A stretch of DNA of 64,000 nucleotides, taken from Actinophytocola sp035995025. GTDB lineage: Bacteria; Actinomycetota; Actinomycetes; Mycobacteriales; Pseudonocardiaceae. Location of the stretch: contig DASYKY010000024.1 in assembly GCA_035995025.1 (NCBI GenBank), positions 58,932 to 122,931 of the forward strand. The letters are read 5' to 3'. A program made the translations under genes and the position numbers. Each line of letters begins with the position of its first letter. Within the stretch, counting starts at the first letter, position 1. The notes beneath the pieces were generated by a model. That model saw only the letters and a list, made by a program, of their open reading frames with translations. It had not been told where the DNA came from and ran no database searches. This document shows positions 39,969 to 48,467 of the stretch, piece after piece.

Positions 39969-40631
39969 TCAGGAAGTCTTGCGGTACAGGAAGAACGAGG
40001 ACTGCAGGTCGACGTCCGCGGGCGGGTCGACCCGCTTCTCGAGCGTCCACTGCGGCCGCTCGGTCTCGACCCACTTCGTGAAGTCGCGGTGCCGCTCGTG
40101 CGCGGCCCGCTCGTCGTCGGCCGTGGCGTTGTTGCAGACGACCACGTACCGCTCGGCGCTGTCGAACAGCCGGTTCATGTAGTCGTTGAAGATCTCGTCC
40201 TCGATCAGGTGGAAGATGACCTCCATCGAGAGCGCGAGGTCACCGCGCAGCCACGCCGCCGGGTCGGCCAGGGTCGCCGGGTCGTACGCGAGGAAGCTCT
40301 TCGTGTCGTCGCCGCGGAAGCGCTCGATGCAGCCGCGCACCGCGGTCTGCGACGGGTCCATGCCGAGGTAGCGCGGGTATTTCGCGAGCGACAGCTGGTT
40401 GCCGTCACCGCAACCCAGGTCGATCACGGACGTCACGCCCAGCTCGGCGACCCAGCCGTTGACGATCTCCGCCTTCCACTCGGCCTGCCTGCCGTAGGAA
40501 CCGGCGCCGGAGTTGCCACCGCTCGCGTAGCGGTTCTCCCAGTAGTTGGCGGTGCTGCGGAACGTCCGCCGCCGCACCTCGCGGACCACCGGCATGTGGC
40601 TGAGGGTCGTCATGACCGATCGAATACTCAC
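39969..40631 (-). CDS. class I SAM-dependent methyltransferase
   Basis: 220 residues. SAM motif I VIDLGCGDGNQLSLAK, YLGMDPSQTAV as the acidic second strand, and LALSMEVIFHLIEDEIFNDYM. Start is GTG at 40631 or ATG at 40613; neither has a strong ribosome site. By context it may O- or N-methylate a sugar of the polysaccharide, but acceptor is unknown. Convergent to the flippase; array B lies upstream. Confidence 0.85.
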   Translation of the reverse strand: MSIRSVMTTLSHMPVVREVRRRTFRSTANYWENRYASGGNSGAGSYGRQAEWKAEIVNGWVAELGVTSVIDLGCGDGNQLSLAKYPRYLGMDPSQTAVRGCIERFRGDDTKSFLAYDPATLADPAAWLRGDLALSMEVIFHLIEDEIFNDYMNRLFDSAERYVVVCNNATADDERAAHERHRDFTKWVETERPQWTLEKRVDPPADVDLQSSFFLYRKTS

Positions 40632-40725
40632 GGCCGTGACGATAACGCAGCTGTCCGGGCAACCTCGCGGGCCCTCTCGCCCGTACTAACAGCCACGAAC
40701 CGCCACGGCACTGGCACCACACCTC

Positions 40726-40865
40726 GCGAGTCCAACGCTCCGGCGCGGCGAGTCCAACGGTCGCGCACCGACCCGGCGCACGCCGAGCGTTCGACTCGGG
40801 GGTGCGGACCGTTGGACTCGCGGGGGTGGAGTGTTGGACTCGCGGGTTCCGAGCGTTGGACTCGC
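40726..40865. repeat. 22-bp-phased inverted repeat array B
   Basis: Forward units at 40726 and 40748, reverse-complement units at 40785, 40807, 40829 and 40851, all at exact 22-bp steps within each half. Lies between two minus-strand genes, the acetyltransferase upstream and the methyltransferase downstream. Confidence 0.95.
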
Positions 40866-40878
40866 GGGCGGGGGTGGG

Positions 40879-41463
40879 TCAGTCTGCGGTGAGGGTGTCG
40901 TTCTGTTCCGTGTACGTTGCGGCGGTCAGGGGGCAGACCCACTTGCCGTCCTGCTCGCTCAGCCGGGCGCCCGACTTGCCGACCCAGCCGATGCGGCGGG
41001 CCGGGACGCCTGCCACCAGGCCGAACGCCGGCACGTCGCGGGTCACCACGGCGCCGGCGGCGACCATCGACCACGCGCCGATCCGCACCGGGGCCACGCA
41101 CACCGCGCGGGCCCCGACGGCGGCGCCGGACTCGATCGTCACGCCCACCGAGTCCCAGTCCGACGCGGCCTTCAGGCTGCCGTCCGGGTTCACCGCGCGC
41201 GGGTACGTGTCGTTGGTCAGCACCACGGCCGGGCCGATGAACACGCCGTCCGCGAGCTGCGCCGGCTCGTACACCAGGGCCAGGTTCTGGATCTTGCAGT
41301 TGTCGCCGATCCGCACGCCCGCACCGACGTAGGCGCCACGCCCCACGATGCAGTTCGAACCCAGCTGCGCGTCCTCGCGCACCTGCACCTGGTCCCAGAT
41401 CTTGGTGCCCTCGCCCAGCTTCGCGTTCTCCGCGACCTGGGCGCTCGCCGCCACGAAAACCAT
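40879..41463 (-). CDS. hexapeptide-repeat N-acetyltransferase (WbpD-like)
   Basis: 194 residues, left-handed beta-helix of hexapeptide repeats (VAENAKLGEGTKIWDQVQV, LGSNCIVGRGAYVGAGVRIGDNCKIQ, AAGAVVTRDVPAFGLVAGVPARRIGWVG). WbpD acetylates the C3 amine made by WbpE, using acetyl-CoA. The C-terminal short Cys-containing segment (KWVCPLTAATY) is typical of this subfamily. ATG at 41463 preferred because GGAAGG is 7 nt upstream; a GTG at 41469 overlaps the previous stop. Operon with the dehydrogenase. Confidence 0.9.
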   Translation of the reverse strand: MVFVAASAQVAENAKLGEGTKIWDQVQVREDAQLGSNCIVGRGAYVGAGVRIGDNCKIQNLALVYEPAQLADGVFIGPAVVLTNDTYPRAVNPDGSLKAASDWDSVGVTIESGAAVGARAVCVAPVRIGAWSMVAAGAVVTRDVPAFGLVAGVPARRIGWVGKSGARLSEQDGKWVCPLTAATYTEQNDTLTAD

Positions 41464-41465
41464 GG

Positions 41466-42755
41466 TCACGCCTTCCCGATCGCGCGGTACGTCACGCCCG
41501 GCCACGCGTCCGCCGAGCTGACCCGCCTGCCGTCGACGAACGTCGTGATCCCCGGCAGGTCGTCCGGACCGAGACCGGCATACGACGCGTGGTTGGCCTG
41601 CACGACCGCGGCGTCGGCCTTCTCGCCCAGGTGGTAGGGCTCCCAGCCGAACGCACGCAGCTCGTCGTCCGAATAAAGCGGGTCATGCACCAGCGCGGTG
41701 GCGCCGCGGTCCCGGAGGGCCGCGACGGTGGCGAACACCCCGGAGAACGCCGTCTCCTTCACCTCGCCCCGGTAGGCCGCGCCCAGCACGACCACCCGCT
41801 GGCCGGTCAGGTCGCCGTGCGCGCCCTCGAGCAGGCCGATCGTGTAGTCCGGCATCGCGGCGTTGGCCTCGCGGGCCGCGCGCACGACGGTCGCTTCGGG
41901 ATCGTTCCAGAGGTACAGCCGCGGGTAGACGGGGATGCAGTGCCCGCCGACCGCGATGCCCGGCTGGTGGATGTGGCTGTACGGCTGGGAGTTCGACGCC
42001 TCGATGACCTGGTAGACGTCGATGCCGGCGGTCGCCGCGAAGCGGGCGAACTGGTTCGCCAGGCCGATGTTCACGTCCCGGTAGGTGGTCTCGGCGAGCT
42101 TCGCCAGCTCGCTGGCCTCCGCCGAGCCGAGGTCCCACACGCCGTTGCCGCGCGCCAGGTCCGGCCGGTCGTCGAAGTCGAGCACGGCCTCGTAGAACTC
42201 GCGGGCCGCCTCGGCGCCCGCCTCGGACAGCCCGCCGATCAGCTTCGGGTACTTGCGCAGGTCCGCGAACACCCGGCCGGTGAGCACCCGCTCCGGGGAG
42301 AACACCAGGTGGAAGTCGGTGCCCTCGGCCAGGCCGGAGCCCTTCTCGAGCATCGGCTTCCAGCGCGTGCGCGTGGTGCCGACGGGCAGCGTGGTCTCGT
42401 AGGACACCAGCGTGCCCTTCGTCAGGTGGCGCGCCAGCTCCTCGGTGGCCCCGTCCATCCAGCCGAAGTCCGGCCGCGCGTCGTCGTCGACGAACAGCGG
42501 CACGACGAGCACGACGGCGTCCGCGCCGGGCACGGCGTCGGCGTAGTCGGTGGTGGCGCGCAGCCGGCCGGCGGGCACCAGCTCGGTGAGCTTCTCCTGC
42601 AGGTGGGCCTCGCCAGGGAACGGCTCCACGGCGCGGTTGACCAGGTCGACGACGGTGGCGTTCACGTCGACGCCGACCACGTCGTGGCCCTTGTCCGCGA
42701 ACTGCACGGCGAGGGGGAGGCCGATTTTGCCCAGGGCGATGACTGCGATTTTCAC
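41466..42755 (-). CDS. UDP-N-acetylhexosamine 6-dehydrogenase (WbpA/WecC family)
   Basis: 429 residues. NAD-binding MKIAVIALGKIGLPLAVQFADKGH, central VFSPERVLTGR, and the catalytic Cys273 in GGHCIPVYPRLYL. Oxidises C6 of a UDP-N-acetylhexosamine to the uronic acid, first step of the Wbp route. Overlap/adjacency with the WbpD-like gene and presence of B, E and I homologues favour UDP-GlcNAc as substrate. Divergent from the GT2 gene. Confidence 0.92.
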   Translation of the reverse strand: MKIAVIALGKIGLPLAVQFADKGHDVVGVDVNATVVDLVNRAVEPFPGEAHLQEKLTELVPAGRLRATTDYADAVPGADAVVLVVPLFVDDDARPDFGWMDGATEELARHLTKGTLVSYETTLPVGTTRTRWKPMLEKGSGLAEGTDFHLVFSPERVLTGRVFADLRKYPKLIGGLSEAGAEAAREFYEAVLDFDDRPDLARGNGVWDLGSAEASELAKLAETTYRDVNIGLANQFARFAATAGIDVYQVIEASNSQPYSHIHQPGIAVGGHCIPVYPRLYLWNDPEATVVRAAREANAAMPDYTIGLLEGAHGDLTGQRVVVLGAAYRGEVKETAFSGVFATVAALRDRGATALVHDPLYSDDELRAFGWEPYHLGEKADAAVVQANHASYAGLGPDDLPGITTFVDGRRVSSADAWPGVTYRAIGKA

Positions 42756-42844
42756 GCACCGCAGCCTAAACGCCCCTCCCCACCAGCCCGCTTCGTGGTC
42801 CGCCGGTAACCTTCCGGTGTCAACCGAGATTCACTGGAGGCGAC

Positions 42845-43534
42845 GTGGGCGACCAGCGTGATGTGTGGCTGGTGGTACCGGTGTACAACGAGGCACCGGT
42901 CATCGCCGACGTCGTGCGCGAGGTCCGCCGCACCTTTCCGAACGTGGTCTGCGTGGACGACGGCAGCCGGGACCGCTCGTCCGACCAGATCCGCGGCAGC
43001 GGCGCGCACCTGGTGCGCCACCCGGTGAACCTCGGCCAGGGCGCGGCCCTGCAGACCGGCGTCGAGTACGCGCGGGCGCAGCCGGGCGCGCAGTACTTCG
43101 TCACCTTCGACGCCGACGGCCAGCACCAGGCCGAGGACGTCGAGCGGATGATCCAGCGGCTGCGCAACGAGTCGCTCGACATAGTCCTTGGCACCCGCTT
43201 CCACGCCACGACCGAGAACATCCCGTTCCTGAAGCGCTTCGTGCTGAAGACGGTCGTGCTGCTCTCGCCCGCGCTGCGCAAGCTCAAGCTGACCGACGCG
43301 CACAACGGCCTGCGTGCCTTCAACCGCACGGTCGCCGAGAGCATGAACATCACGCTGAACGGCATGGGGCACGCGTCGCAGATCGTGGAGATGATCGCGC
43401 GCGAGGAGTGGCGGGTGGCCGAGGAGCCGGTGACCATCCTGTACACCGAGTACTCGATGGCGAAGGGCCAGTCCCTGATCAACGGCGTGAACATCCTCTT
43501 CGACTCGCTGCTGCGGACGAACGCGCGGAGGTAG
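42845..43534 (+). CDS. family 2 glycosyltransferase (polyprenyl-phosphate type)
   Basis: 229 residues, GT-A fold. VWLVVPVYNEAPVIADVVRE, VVCVDDGSRDRS, NLGQGAALQTGVEYA and FDADGQHQAEDV (DXD-like metal site) are those of DPM1/undecaprenyl-phosphate sugar transferases. No membrane anchor in the protein itself; the adjacent DUF2304 membrane protein, 8 bp downstream, is the usual partner. GGAGG precedes the GTG. Confidence 0.9.
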   Translation: MGDQRDVWLVVPVYNEAPVIADVVREVRRTFPNVVCVDDGSRDRSSDQIRGSGAHLVRHPVNLGQGAALQTGVEYARAQPGAQYFVTFDADGQHQAEDVERMIQRLRNESLDIVLGTRFHATTENIPFLKRFVLKTVVLLSPALRKLKLTDAHNGLRAFNRTVAESMNITLNGMGHASQIVEMIAREEWRVAEEPVTILYTEYSMAKGQSLINGVNILFDSLLRTNARR

Positions 43535-43542
43535 GGCCCACC

Positions 43543-43908
43543 ATGCTTATTCAGTACATCCTCATCGTGGCCACCGTGCTGCTGGTGATCTTCTTCCTGC
43601 GCCACCACGGCACCACGCGTGCCGGCGCCGTGGTGAAGCTCGGCTTCGCGCTGTTCCTCGTGTTCGGCGTGGTCGCCGTGCTGGCGCCGACCCAGGTCAG
43701 CCACCTCGCGAGCCTCGTCGGCGTCGGCCGAGGCACCGACCTCGTGCTCTACGCGCTCGTGGTGGCGTTCGGGTTCGCGACGATCAACACGTACCTGCGG
43801 TTCAAGGAGCTGGAGCTGCGCTACGCGCGGCTGGCCCGTGCGGTCGCCCTGCGCAGCGCGGAGAGCCCCGAGGCGAGCGACACCGAGCACGACGGCACCC
43901 TGCACTGA
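43543..43908 (+). CDS. DUF2304 membrane protein
   Basis: 121 residues with three hydrophobic helices (YILIVATVLLVIFFL, LGFALFLVFGVVAVLAP, DLVLYALVVAFGFATINTYL) followed by a charged helix (RFKELELRYARLARAVALR). DUF2304 proteins regularly follow GT2 genes and may anchor or assist the transferase. GGAGG-containing leader before the ATG. Confidence 0.88.
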   Translation: MLIQYILIVATVLLVIFFLRHHGTTRAGAVVKLGFALFLVFGVVAVLAPTQVSHLASLVGVGRGTDLVLYALVVAFGFATINTYLRFKELELRYARLARAVALRSAESPEASDTEHDGTLH

Positions 43909-44001
43909 GTTTTTTGTTGCACCCCCGGCACAGCTAAACCGTTGGTGTGGTGTCCCCGCGTCACGCGTGGAGTTCCGCTTGCGCCGTCGTAACCTGCGGA
44001 T

Positions 44002-44895
44002 ATGGGACGAGCCAATGCCACCGCGTGCTATCGAGAGCTGGGTGCGGAACTGCGGAAGCGGCGCGAGGCCGCGAGGGTCACGACCGCGATGATCGCGGAG
44101 GAAACCGGTTGGGACCGCTCGAAGATCTCCCGCATGGAGACGGGCAACATCAACATCTCCACGGTCGATCTGATCTTCTACCTCGGCGCGTGCGGTCTCC
44201 ATCGCTGGGAGGGCAGAGAAGAACTGCTCGAGTTCTGCAATACAGCGGCGGCAGGTCTCGGCTACTGGCTCAGCCCACGGGGTGAGTGGCTCGAGGATTC
44301 ACTGGCGTCGTTGATCTTCCACGAATCGACTGCTGACCGGACGATCAGCTACGAGCCGTTCGTCGTGCCTGGCTTGCTGCAGACATCCGCTTACGCACGC
44401 GAGCGGATCGCGCTCAGCGCCGCGCACACATCGCGGGATCTCGACGAAGCGCGCCGCATCCGAGAGCGACGGAAGGAGATCCTGCATCGTCCGCATCCCG
44501 CCGAATTCGTGTTCTACGTGCACGAGCAGGCGCTTCGAACACAGGTCGGCAGCGCCCAGGTCATGCACGAGCAGATGCTGCACGTGGTGCTCATGGCCGC
44601 GTTGAGACACGTGACTCTGCGAATCGTTCCGGCAGCAGCGCATTCGATTTTGGGCGGGCCGTTCCGTTTGTTCGAGCATCCCAAGCATGCGCCGCTGCTT
44701 TACCTCGACGGCTTCCTCACGGGAGTGTTCGTTGAGGGCCACGATGTCGTGGGGGACTACTACCGCCACATGCTCCCCGAACTTCGGGCTGTCGCCCTCG
44801 GTGCGGGAGAATCTCGGGAGTTCGCGGCCATACTGGCCGACGAGTACGACCGAGGGAGCCTGCCGGATGTCCACATGGAGGAAGAGCAGCTTTAG
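44002..44895 (+). CDS. XRE/DUF5753 helix-turn-helix regulator
   Basis: 297 residues. N-terminal helix-turn-helix (LGAELRKRREAARVTTAMIAEETGWDRSKISRMETG) and DUF5753 sensor (LEDSLASLIFHESTADRTISYEPFVVPGLLQTSAYAR, LRTQVGSAQVMHEQMLHV, VFVEGHDVVGDYYRHMLPEL). Overlaps the DUF397 gene by 29 bp, the standard actinomycete regulator/partner pair. It interrupts the polysaccharide cluster. Confidence 0.92.
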   Translation: MGRANATACYRELGAELRKRREAARVTTAMIAEETGWDRSKISRMETGNINISTVDLIFYLGACGLHRWEGREELLEFCNTAAAGLGYWLSPRGEWLEDSLASLIFHESTADRTISYEPFVVPGLLQTSAYARERIALSAAHTSRDLDEARRIRERRKEILHRPHPAEFVFYVHEQALRTQVGSAQVMHEQMLHVVLMAALRHVTLRIVPAAAHSILGGPFRLFEHPKHAPLLYLDGFLTGVFVEGHDVVGDYYRHMLPELRAVALGAGESREFAAILADEYDRGSLPDVHMEEEQL

Positions 44896-45037
44896 CGAGG
44901 GCGCCGGAACTGACTGCGTTGAAGTCGCGTTCGCCGTGTCCGGCGTCGCGGTCCGCGACTCCAAGAACACCACCGGCCCGGTCCTCGATGTCTCCGAGAA
45001 GTCCTGGCACCGGTTCCTGAAGATGGCCCGCCGCTAG
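44867..45037 (+). CDS. DUF397 small partner protein
   Basis: 56 residues: TWRKSSFSEGAGTDCVEVA, VAVRDSKNTTGPVLDVSEKSW, FLKMARR, the whole DUF397 pattern. GGGAG 8-10 nt before the ATG. These proteins act with DUF5753 regulators as small antagonists or toxin-antitoxin-like partners. The stop overlaps the convergent epimerase by 4 bp. Confidence 0.93.
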   Translation: MSTWRKSSFSEGAGTDCVEVAFAVSGVAVRDSKNTTGPVLDVSEKSWHRFLKMARR

Positions 45038-45972
45038 ATCTTCTTCCGGAAGAACTCCACGGTCCGGCGCACGCCCTCGGCCACGTCGACCTCCGGCCGC
45101 CAGCCGAGGTCCGCGGCCGCGGCGGACGCGTCCAGGGCCGAGGCACGCAGGTCGCCCAGGCGGGCGGGCTCCACCTCCGGCTCGTCCGGGGCGTTCGCCG
45201 CCTGGGCCACCAGGGTGTGCAGCGCGCGGTCGGAGGTCTGCACGCCGGTGCCGATGTTGTAGCGCCGCCCGCCGCCCGCCGCACCGGACGCGGCCACGAA
45301 GGCGGCCACGACATCGCCGACGTAGACGTAGTCGCGGGTGTTGCCGCCGTCGCCGAAGACCTTGGTCGGGCGGCCGGTCAGCAGCGCCCCGGCGAAGATC
45401 GCGATCACGCCCGCCTCGCCGTGCGGGTCCTGGCGCGGGCCGTAGACGTTGGCGAGCGCCAGGTGCGTGCAGTCCAGTCCGTACAGCTCGCGGTAGGTGT
45501 TGAGGTAGATCTCGCCGGCCACCTTGCCCGCGCCGTACGGCGACTTCGGGTTGATGGCGACGGTCTCGTCGACCGGAAGGTCCTCGGGCGTGCCGTAGAT
45601 CGAGCCGCCGGAGGACGCGAAGACGACCTTGCGGGCCCCCGCGAGCCGCGCGGCCTCGGCGACGGCGATGGTGCCGATGACGTTGCGGCGCGCGTCGTCA
45701 CGCGGCTCGGCGACGCTGTGCCGCACGTCGATCTGCGCGGCCAGGTGGAACACGACCTCGGGCGCGACCCCGGCGACGACGTCCGGCAGCGCGGGGTCGT
45801 TGATGTCCAGCCGGTGCACGGTCAGCCGCCCGGTCTCCTGCGCGGCGGCGAGGTTCGCGAGGCTGTCCCGGGACAGGTCGTCCACGACGGCCACGTCGTG
45901 CCCGTCGGAGAGCAGCCGGTCGACCAGCGTCGAACCGATGAACCCGGCACCGCCGGTGACCAGTGCGCGCAC
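45034..45972 (-). CDS. NAD-dependent nucleotide-sugar epimerase (GalE-like)
   Basis: 312 residues, extended short-chain dehydrogenase. ALVTGGAGFIGSTLVDRLL (NAD), VFHLAAQIDVRHSV, catalytic SSGGSIYG and Tyr-x3-Lys in YGAGKVAGE, NVYGPRQDP. It probably 4-epimerises a UDP-sugar for the adjacent glycan cluster. GTG start at 45972; much longer frames lack support. Last gene of the polysaccharide region. Confidence 0.9.
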   Translation of the reverse strand: MRALVTGGAGFIGSTLVDRLLSDGHDVAVVDDLSRDSLANLAAAQETGRLTVHRLDINDPALPDVVAGVAPEVVFHLAAQIDVRHSVAEPRDDARRNVIGTIAVAEAARLAGARKVVFASSGGSIYGTPEDLPVDETVAINPKSPYGAGKVAGEIYLNTYRELYGLDCTHLALANVYGPRQDPHGEAGVIAIFAGALLTGRPTKVFGDGGNTRDYVYVGDVVAAFVAASGAAGGGRRYNIGTGVQTSDRALHTLVAQAANAPDEPEVEPARLGDLRASALDASAAAADLGWRPEVDVAEGVRRTVEFFRKKI

Positions 45973-46058
45973 GAGACGTGTCCCTTCGGGGTCGCGGAAG
46001 ATCCCATCGTATGGGCGACCATTCCGGACCCCGGCGGGGGGCAGCACGCCCCGCCGGG

Positions 46059-46319
46059 TCAGAACACGATGAGGAAGAACAGCCGTCGCGCCTGCCAGGT
46101 CCAGATCCGGTACGCGTACCGCACCGTGAGACCGCACAACGCCAAGGCGATCAGACCCTGCCAGATCAGCTCCTGCCCGAACAGCGTCATGCCGCCGACG
46201 AACAGGAGAATCGTCCAGAGCGTCCAGGTCGATCCGTAGAACGCGCGCTGGCCCTGGCTGTACGGGTGGACCGGGGTCTGCTGCCGCGACTCGAGTGGGC
46301 GCTGGGCGTCGGTGCTCAT
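46059..46319 (-). CDS. small membrane protein
   Basis: 86 residues. Hydrophilic first 30 residues, then two hydrophobic helices (WTLWTILLFVGGMTLFG, WQGLIALALCGLTVRYAYRIW), ending in aromatic/hydrophobic FFLIVF. GGGAGAC sits just before the ATG. No recognised family; likely an inner-membrane protein of unknown role. Confidence 0.7.
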   Translation of the reverse strand: MSTDAQRPLESRQQTPVHPYSQGQRAFYGSTWTLWTILLFVGGMTLFGQELIWQGLIALALCGLTVRYAYRIWTWQARRLFFLIVF

Positions 46320-46449
46320 GTGCTGTCTCCCTTGCCATGTCAGGCGTTGTGCCTGGTTCTGGCAATCGGGAGCGTCCCGGCGTTCGTTGCCGGGTGGCAC
46401 TTCCTGTCCGGAGTTTGTCCTGTCCGGCGCGGTGAGGTCAGGGCCGAGG

Positions 46450-46737
46450 TCAGCGCCGTGGCCAGTGCCGCCTGCGCTGCCCGCCCGCGGCGAGGTGGAG
46501 ACACACCCCGACCACGATGAACAGGAACCCGATCACCACGAGGACGGGGAATGCCAGTATCGCGCCGACCATAAACAGCGCGACCCCGATGACGTCGACC
46601 GCGATGCGGGCGACGAACCGGAGCCGGAAGCGCGCTGGCGCCTCGTAGTTACGCAGTATCCGGGTCAGGGCGGGGTCGGACTCCTCGAACCACTGCTCGA
46701 TCGCTCTGAGCTCGCGGTCCTCGTGATGGCTGAGCAT
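46450..46737 (-). CDS. DUF3040 membrane protein
   Basis: 95 residues. The start MLSHHEDRELRAIEQWFEESDP is the DUF3040 signature; two membrane helices follow (IAVDVIGVALFMVGAILAF, LVVIGFLFIVVGVCLHLA) and an Arg-rich end. Family function is unknown, actinobacteria-specific. Confidence 0.88.
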   Translation of the reverse strand: MLSHHEDRELRAIEQWFEESDPALTRILRNYEAPARFRLRFVARIAVDVIGVALFMVGAILAFPVLVVIGFLFIVVGVCLHLAAGGQRRRHWPRR

Positions 46738-46840
46738 GGCGGCTCCATGTCACTTGGGGCCGGGCCACGCCCGGACCAGTGAAGACTGGATACCCGAACG
46801 CGAAGCCGGAAAACGTTGCACAGCAAGATTTTTTGGCGCC

Positions 46841-46869
46841 GGTGCGTGCCCTGGGCCGGGGCACGCACC
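46841..46869 (-). terminator. hairpin terminator after the peroxidase gene
   Basis: Perfect 11-bp inverted repeat GGTGCGTGCCC / GGGCACGCACC with a 7-nt loop, starting 8 bp past the peroxidase stop on its coding strand. No T run follows on that strand. Confidence 0.7.
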
Positions 46870-46876
46870 GGGTCGA

Positions 46877-48358
46877 TCACCGGTCCTCGAGCACGCCCGC
46901 GATGTGCAGCAGGTCCGCGACGCCGAACTCGCCGTCCCGCGCTCCCAGCGTCGGCTGCCACGCGGGGAAGGCGGAACGGTATGACGTGGGGTCGGCGTCG
47001 AGCAGGCCGATCAGCACCTCGGCCACCAGCCGCGTGCCGACCGGGCCGAGGTGGCGGCCCTTCGCCAGCACCTCGGCCTCCTTGAGGACGTAGTACCAGA
47101 GGTAGACCGGGCCGTCGGTCTCCAGCTGGTCGTCGGTCAGTGGAACGGTGCCGATCTTGCGGGCGACGTCCTGGCCGGAGGGCAGACCGAGCGCCTCGCT
47201 GCGCAGCAGGTTGCGGACCGCCAGCGAGGCGACCGGCTGGGCGAGCGCGCCCTCCTTGGCACCGGGGACCGCGCTGACCGGGAGGTTCAGCAGCTGCGTG
47301 TTGAGCGTCGCGTCGATCCGCTTGGCGAACTGCGGCGTGCCGCGGCCGACGTCGAAGAAGAACCGGAAGTCCACGGCGTGCGCCGCGTCGACCGGTCCGC
47401 CGCGCAGGTCTGTTCGCGGGTCCGGCTCCATGTTCGGGTTGTCCGGGAAGATCTTGCCGGTGAAGCTCTCGTTGACCCGGTAGGCCGAGCGCACGGTCGG
47501 GTGGCCGAACCGGAACGCGGCGACGGTGAACTCGACCGGGATGAACGGCCGGCGGCCCGGCCGGAAGAACCGGGGCCCGTGGTGGAGCACGTCACGCACC
47601 ACGGCGGGGTCGCCGAGTGTCGGCACGAACTCGTGCACGACGATCCACTGGAAGTGCCAGCGGACGAGCCGCTGCGCGGCGGCGAACACGTCGTTGTAGT
47701 AGTTCTCGACGTCCAGCAGCTGGTCGAGCGTGGCGCCGGGCTGCTGGTCGGCGGGCTCGTCCGGTGGCTTGGGCGCCAAGGTCTCGCCGAGCGCGTCGGT
47801 GACCTTCCCGGCGCGCAGCAGGTCGACGACGCGGTTGTGGAACTTGATCATCGCCAGGTGGAACTGGGCCAGGATCAGGTTCTCGTCGTTGCGCGGGTCG
47901 CCGATCAGCGCGACCCCGTCGCCGATGCGCGCGAGGTCGACGCCGTCCGCGGCGTGGCGCAGCTTCGTGTCGTGCGACCCGGGGTCGTACAGGTGACCGC
48001 TGACCACCGGGCCGGTGCCGTAGAGGTTGTCCAGGTCCAGCCGCGGCGAGCGGAAGTCGGCCAGGCTGTCGGCCTCGGTGTGCCGGTCGAACGACGAGGT
48101 CGCGTCGAGGGTCAGGTCGTGGTCGATGAACTGGCCGAGGTAGGTGAAACCCGACGGGAAACCCCGGTTCTGCTGGTCGTCGGTCGTCTGACCGCCGTCC
48201 ATGAGCCCGCCGGGCGCGCCGAAGCGTTTCGCCGCCTCGAGCCCGGTCGGCTTGCGGGCGGGCAGATCCGGGAACATCCGGCCGAAACTTCCCGCGGTGG
48301 CTTGCGATCCGGGCGCGACGGTGATTCCGCGCGAGCTTTGACCATGCGTAGCAGGCAT
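46877..48358 (-). CDS. haem peroxidase of the animal-peroxidase superfamily
   Basis: 493 residues. Distal His80 in YLGQFIDHDLTLD, SPRLDLDNLYG, proximal-helix region EFTVAAFRFGHPTVRSAYRVN with the His of RFGH, and the catalytic-Arg region. No signal peptide is seen, so probably cytoplasmic unless exported otherwise. Bacterial members oxidise halides or organic substrates with peroxide. ATG at 48358 preferred for GGGGG about 9 nt upstream; 48373 is possible. Confidence 0.88.
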   Translation of the reverse strand: MPATHGQSSRGITVAPGSQATAGSFGRMFPDLPARKPTGLEAAKRFGAPGGLMDGGQTTDDQQNRGFPSGFTYLGQFIDHDLTLDATSSFDRHTEADSLADFRSPRLDLDNLYGTGPVVSGHLYDPGSHDTKLRHAADGVDLARIGDGVALIGDPRNDENLILAQFHLAMIKFHNRVVDLLRAGKVTDALGETLAPKPPDEPADQQPGATLDQLLDVENYYNDVFAAAQRLVRWHFQWIVVHEFVPTLGDPAVVRDVLHHGPRFFRPGRRPFIPVEFTVAAFRFGHPTVRSAYRVNESFTGKIFPDNPNMEPDPRTDLRGGPVDAAHAVDFRFFFDVGRGTPQFAKRIDATLNTQLLNLPVSAVPGAKEGALAQPVASLAVRNLLRSEALGLPSGQDVARKIGTVPLTDDQLETDGPVYLWYYVLKEAEVLAKGRHLGPVGTRLVAEVLIGLLDADPTSYRSAFPAWQPTLGARDGEFGVADLLHIAGVLEDR

Positions 48359-48467
48359 GCGTGATTCCCCCATGTGTTGCGTATTTGCCGAGCCGCCCGT
48401 CCCCACGGGCGGCGTCAACCCCAGTGCCGTCACGCTACCAACGGTGACGGGTCGTGCCAAGGAGCGT

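Noticed and set aside
38122..40074. 650-codon minus-strand frame opposite the flippase and glycosyltransferase
   Set aside because: The plus-strand proteins have clear family motifs; the minus frame is a low-complexity Arg/Gln/His shadow.
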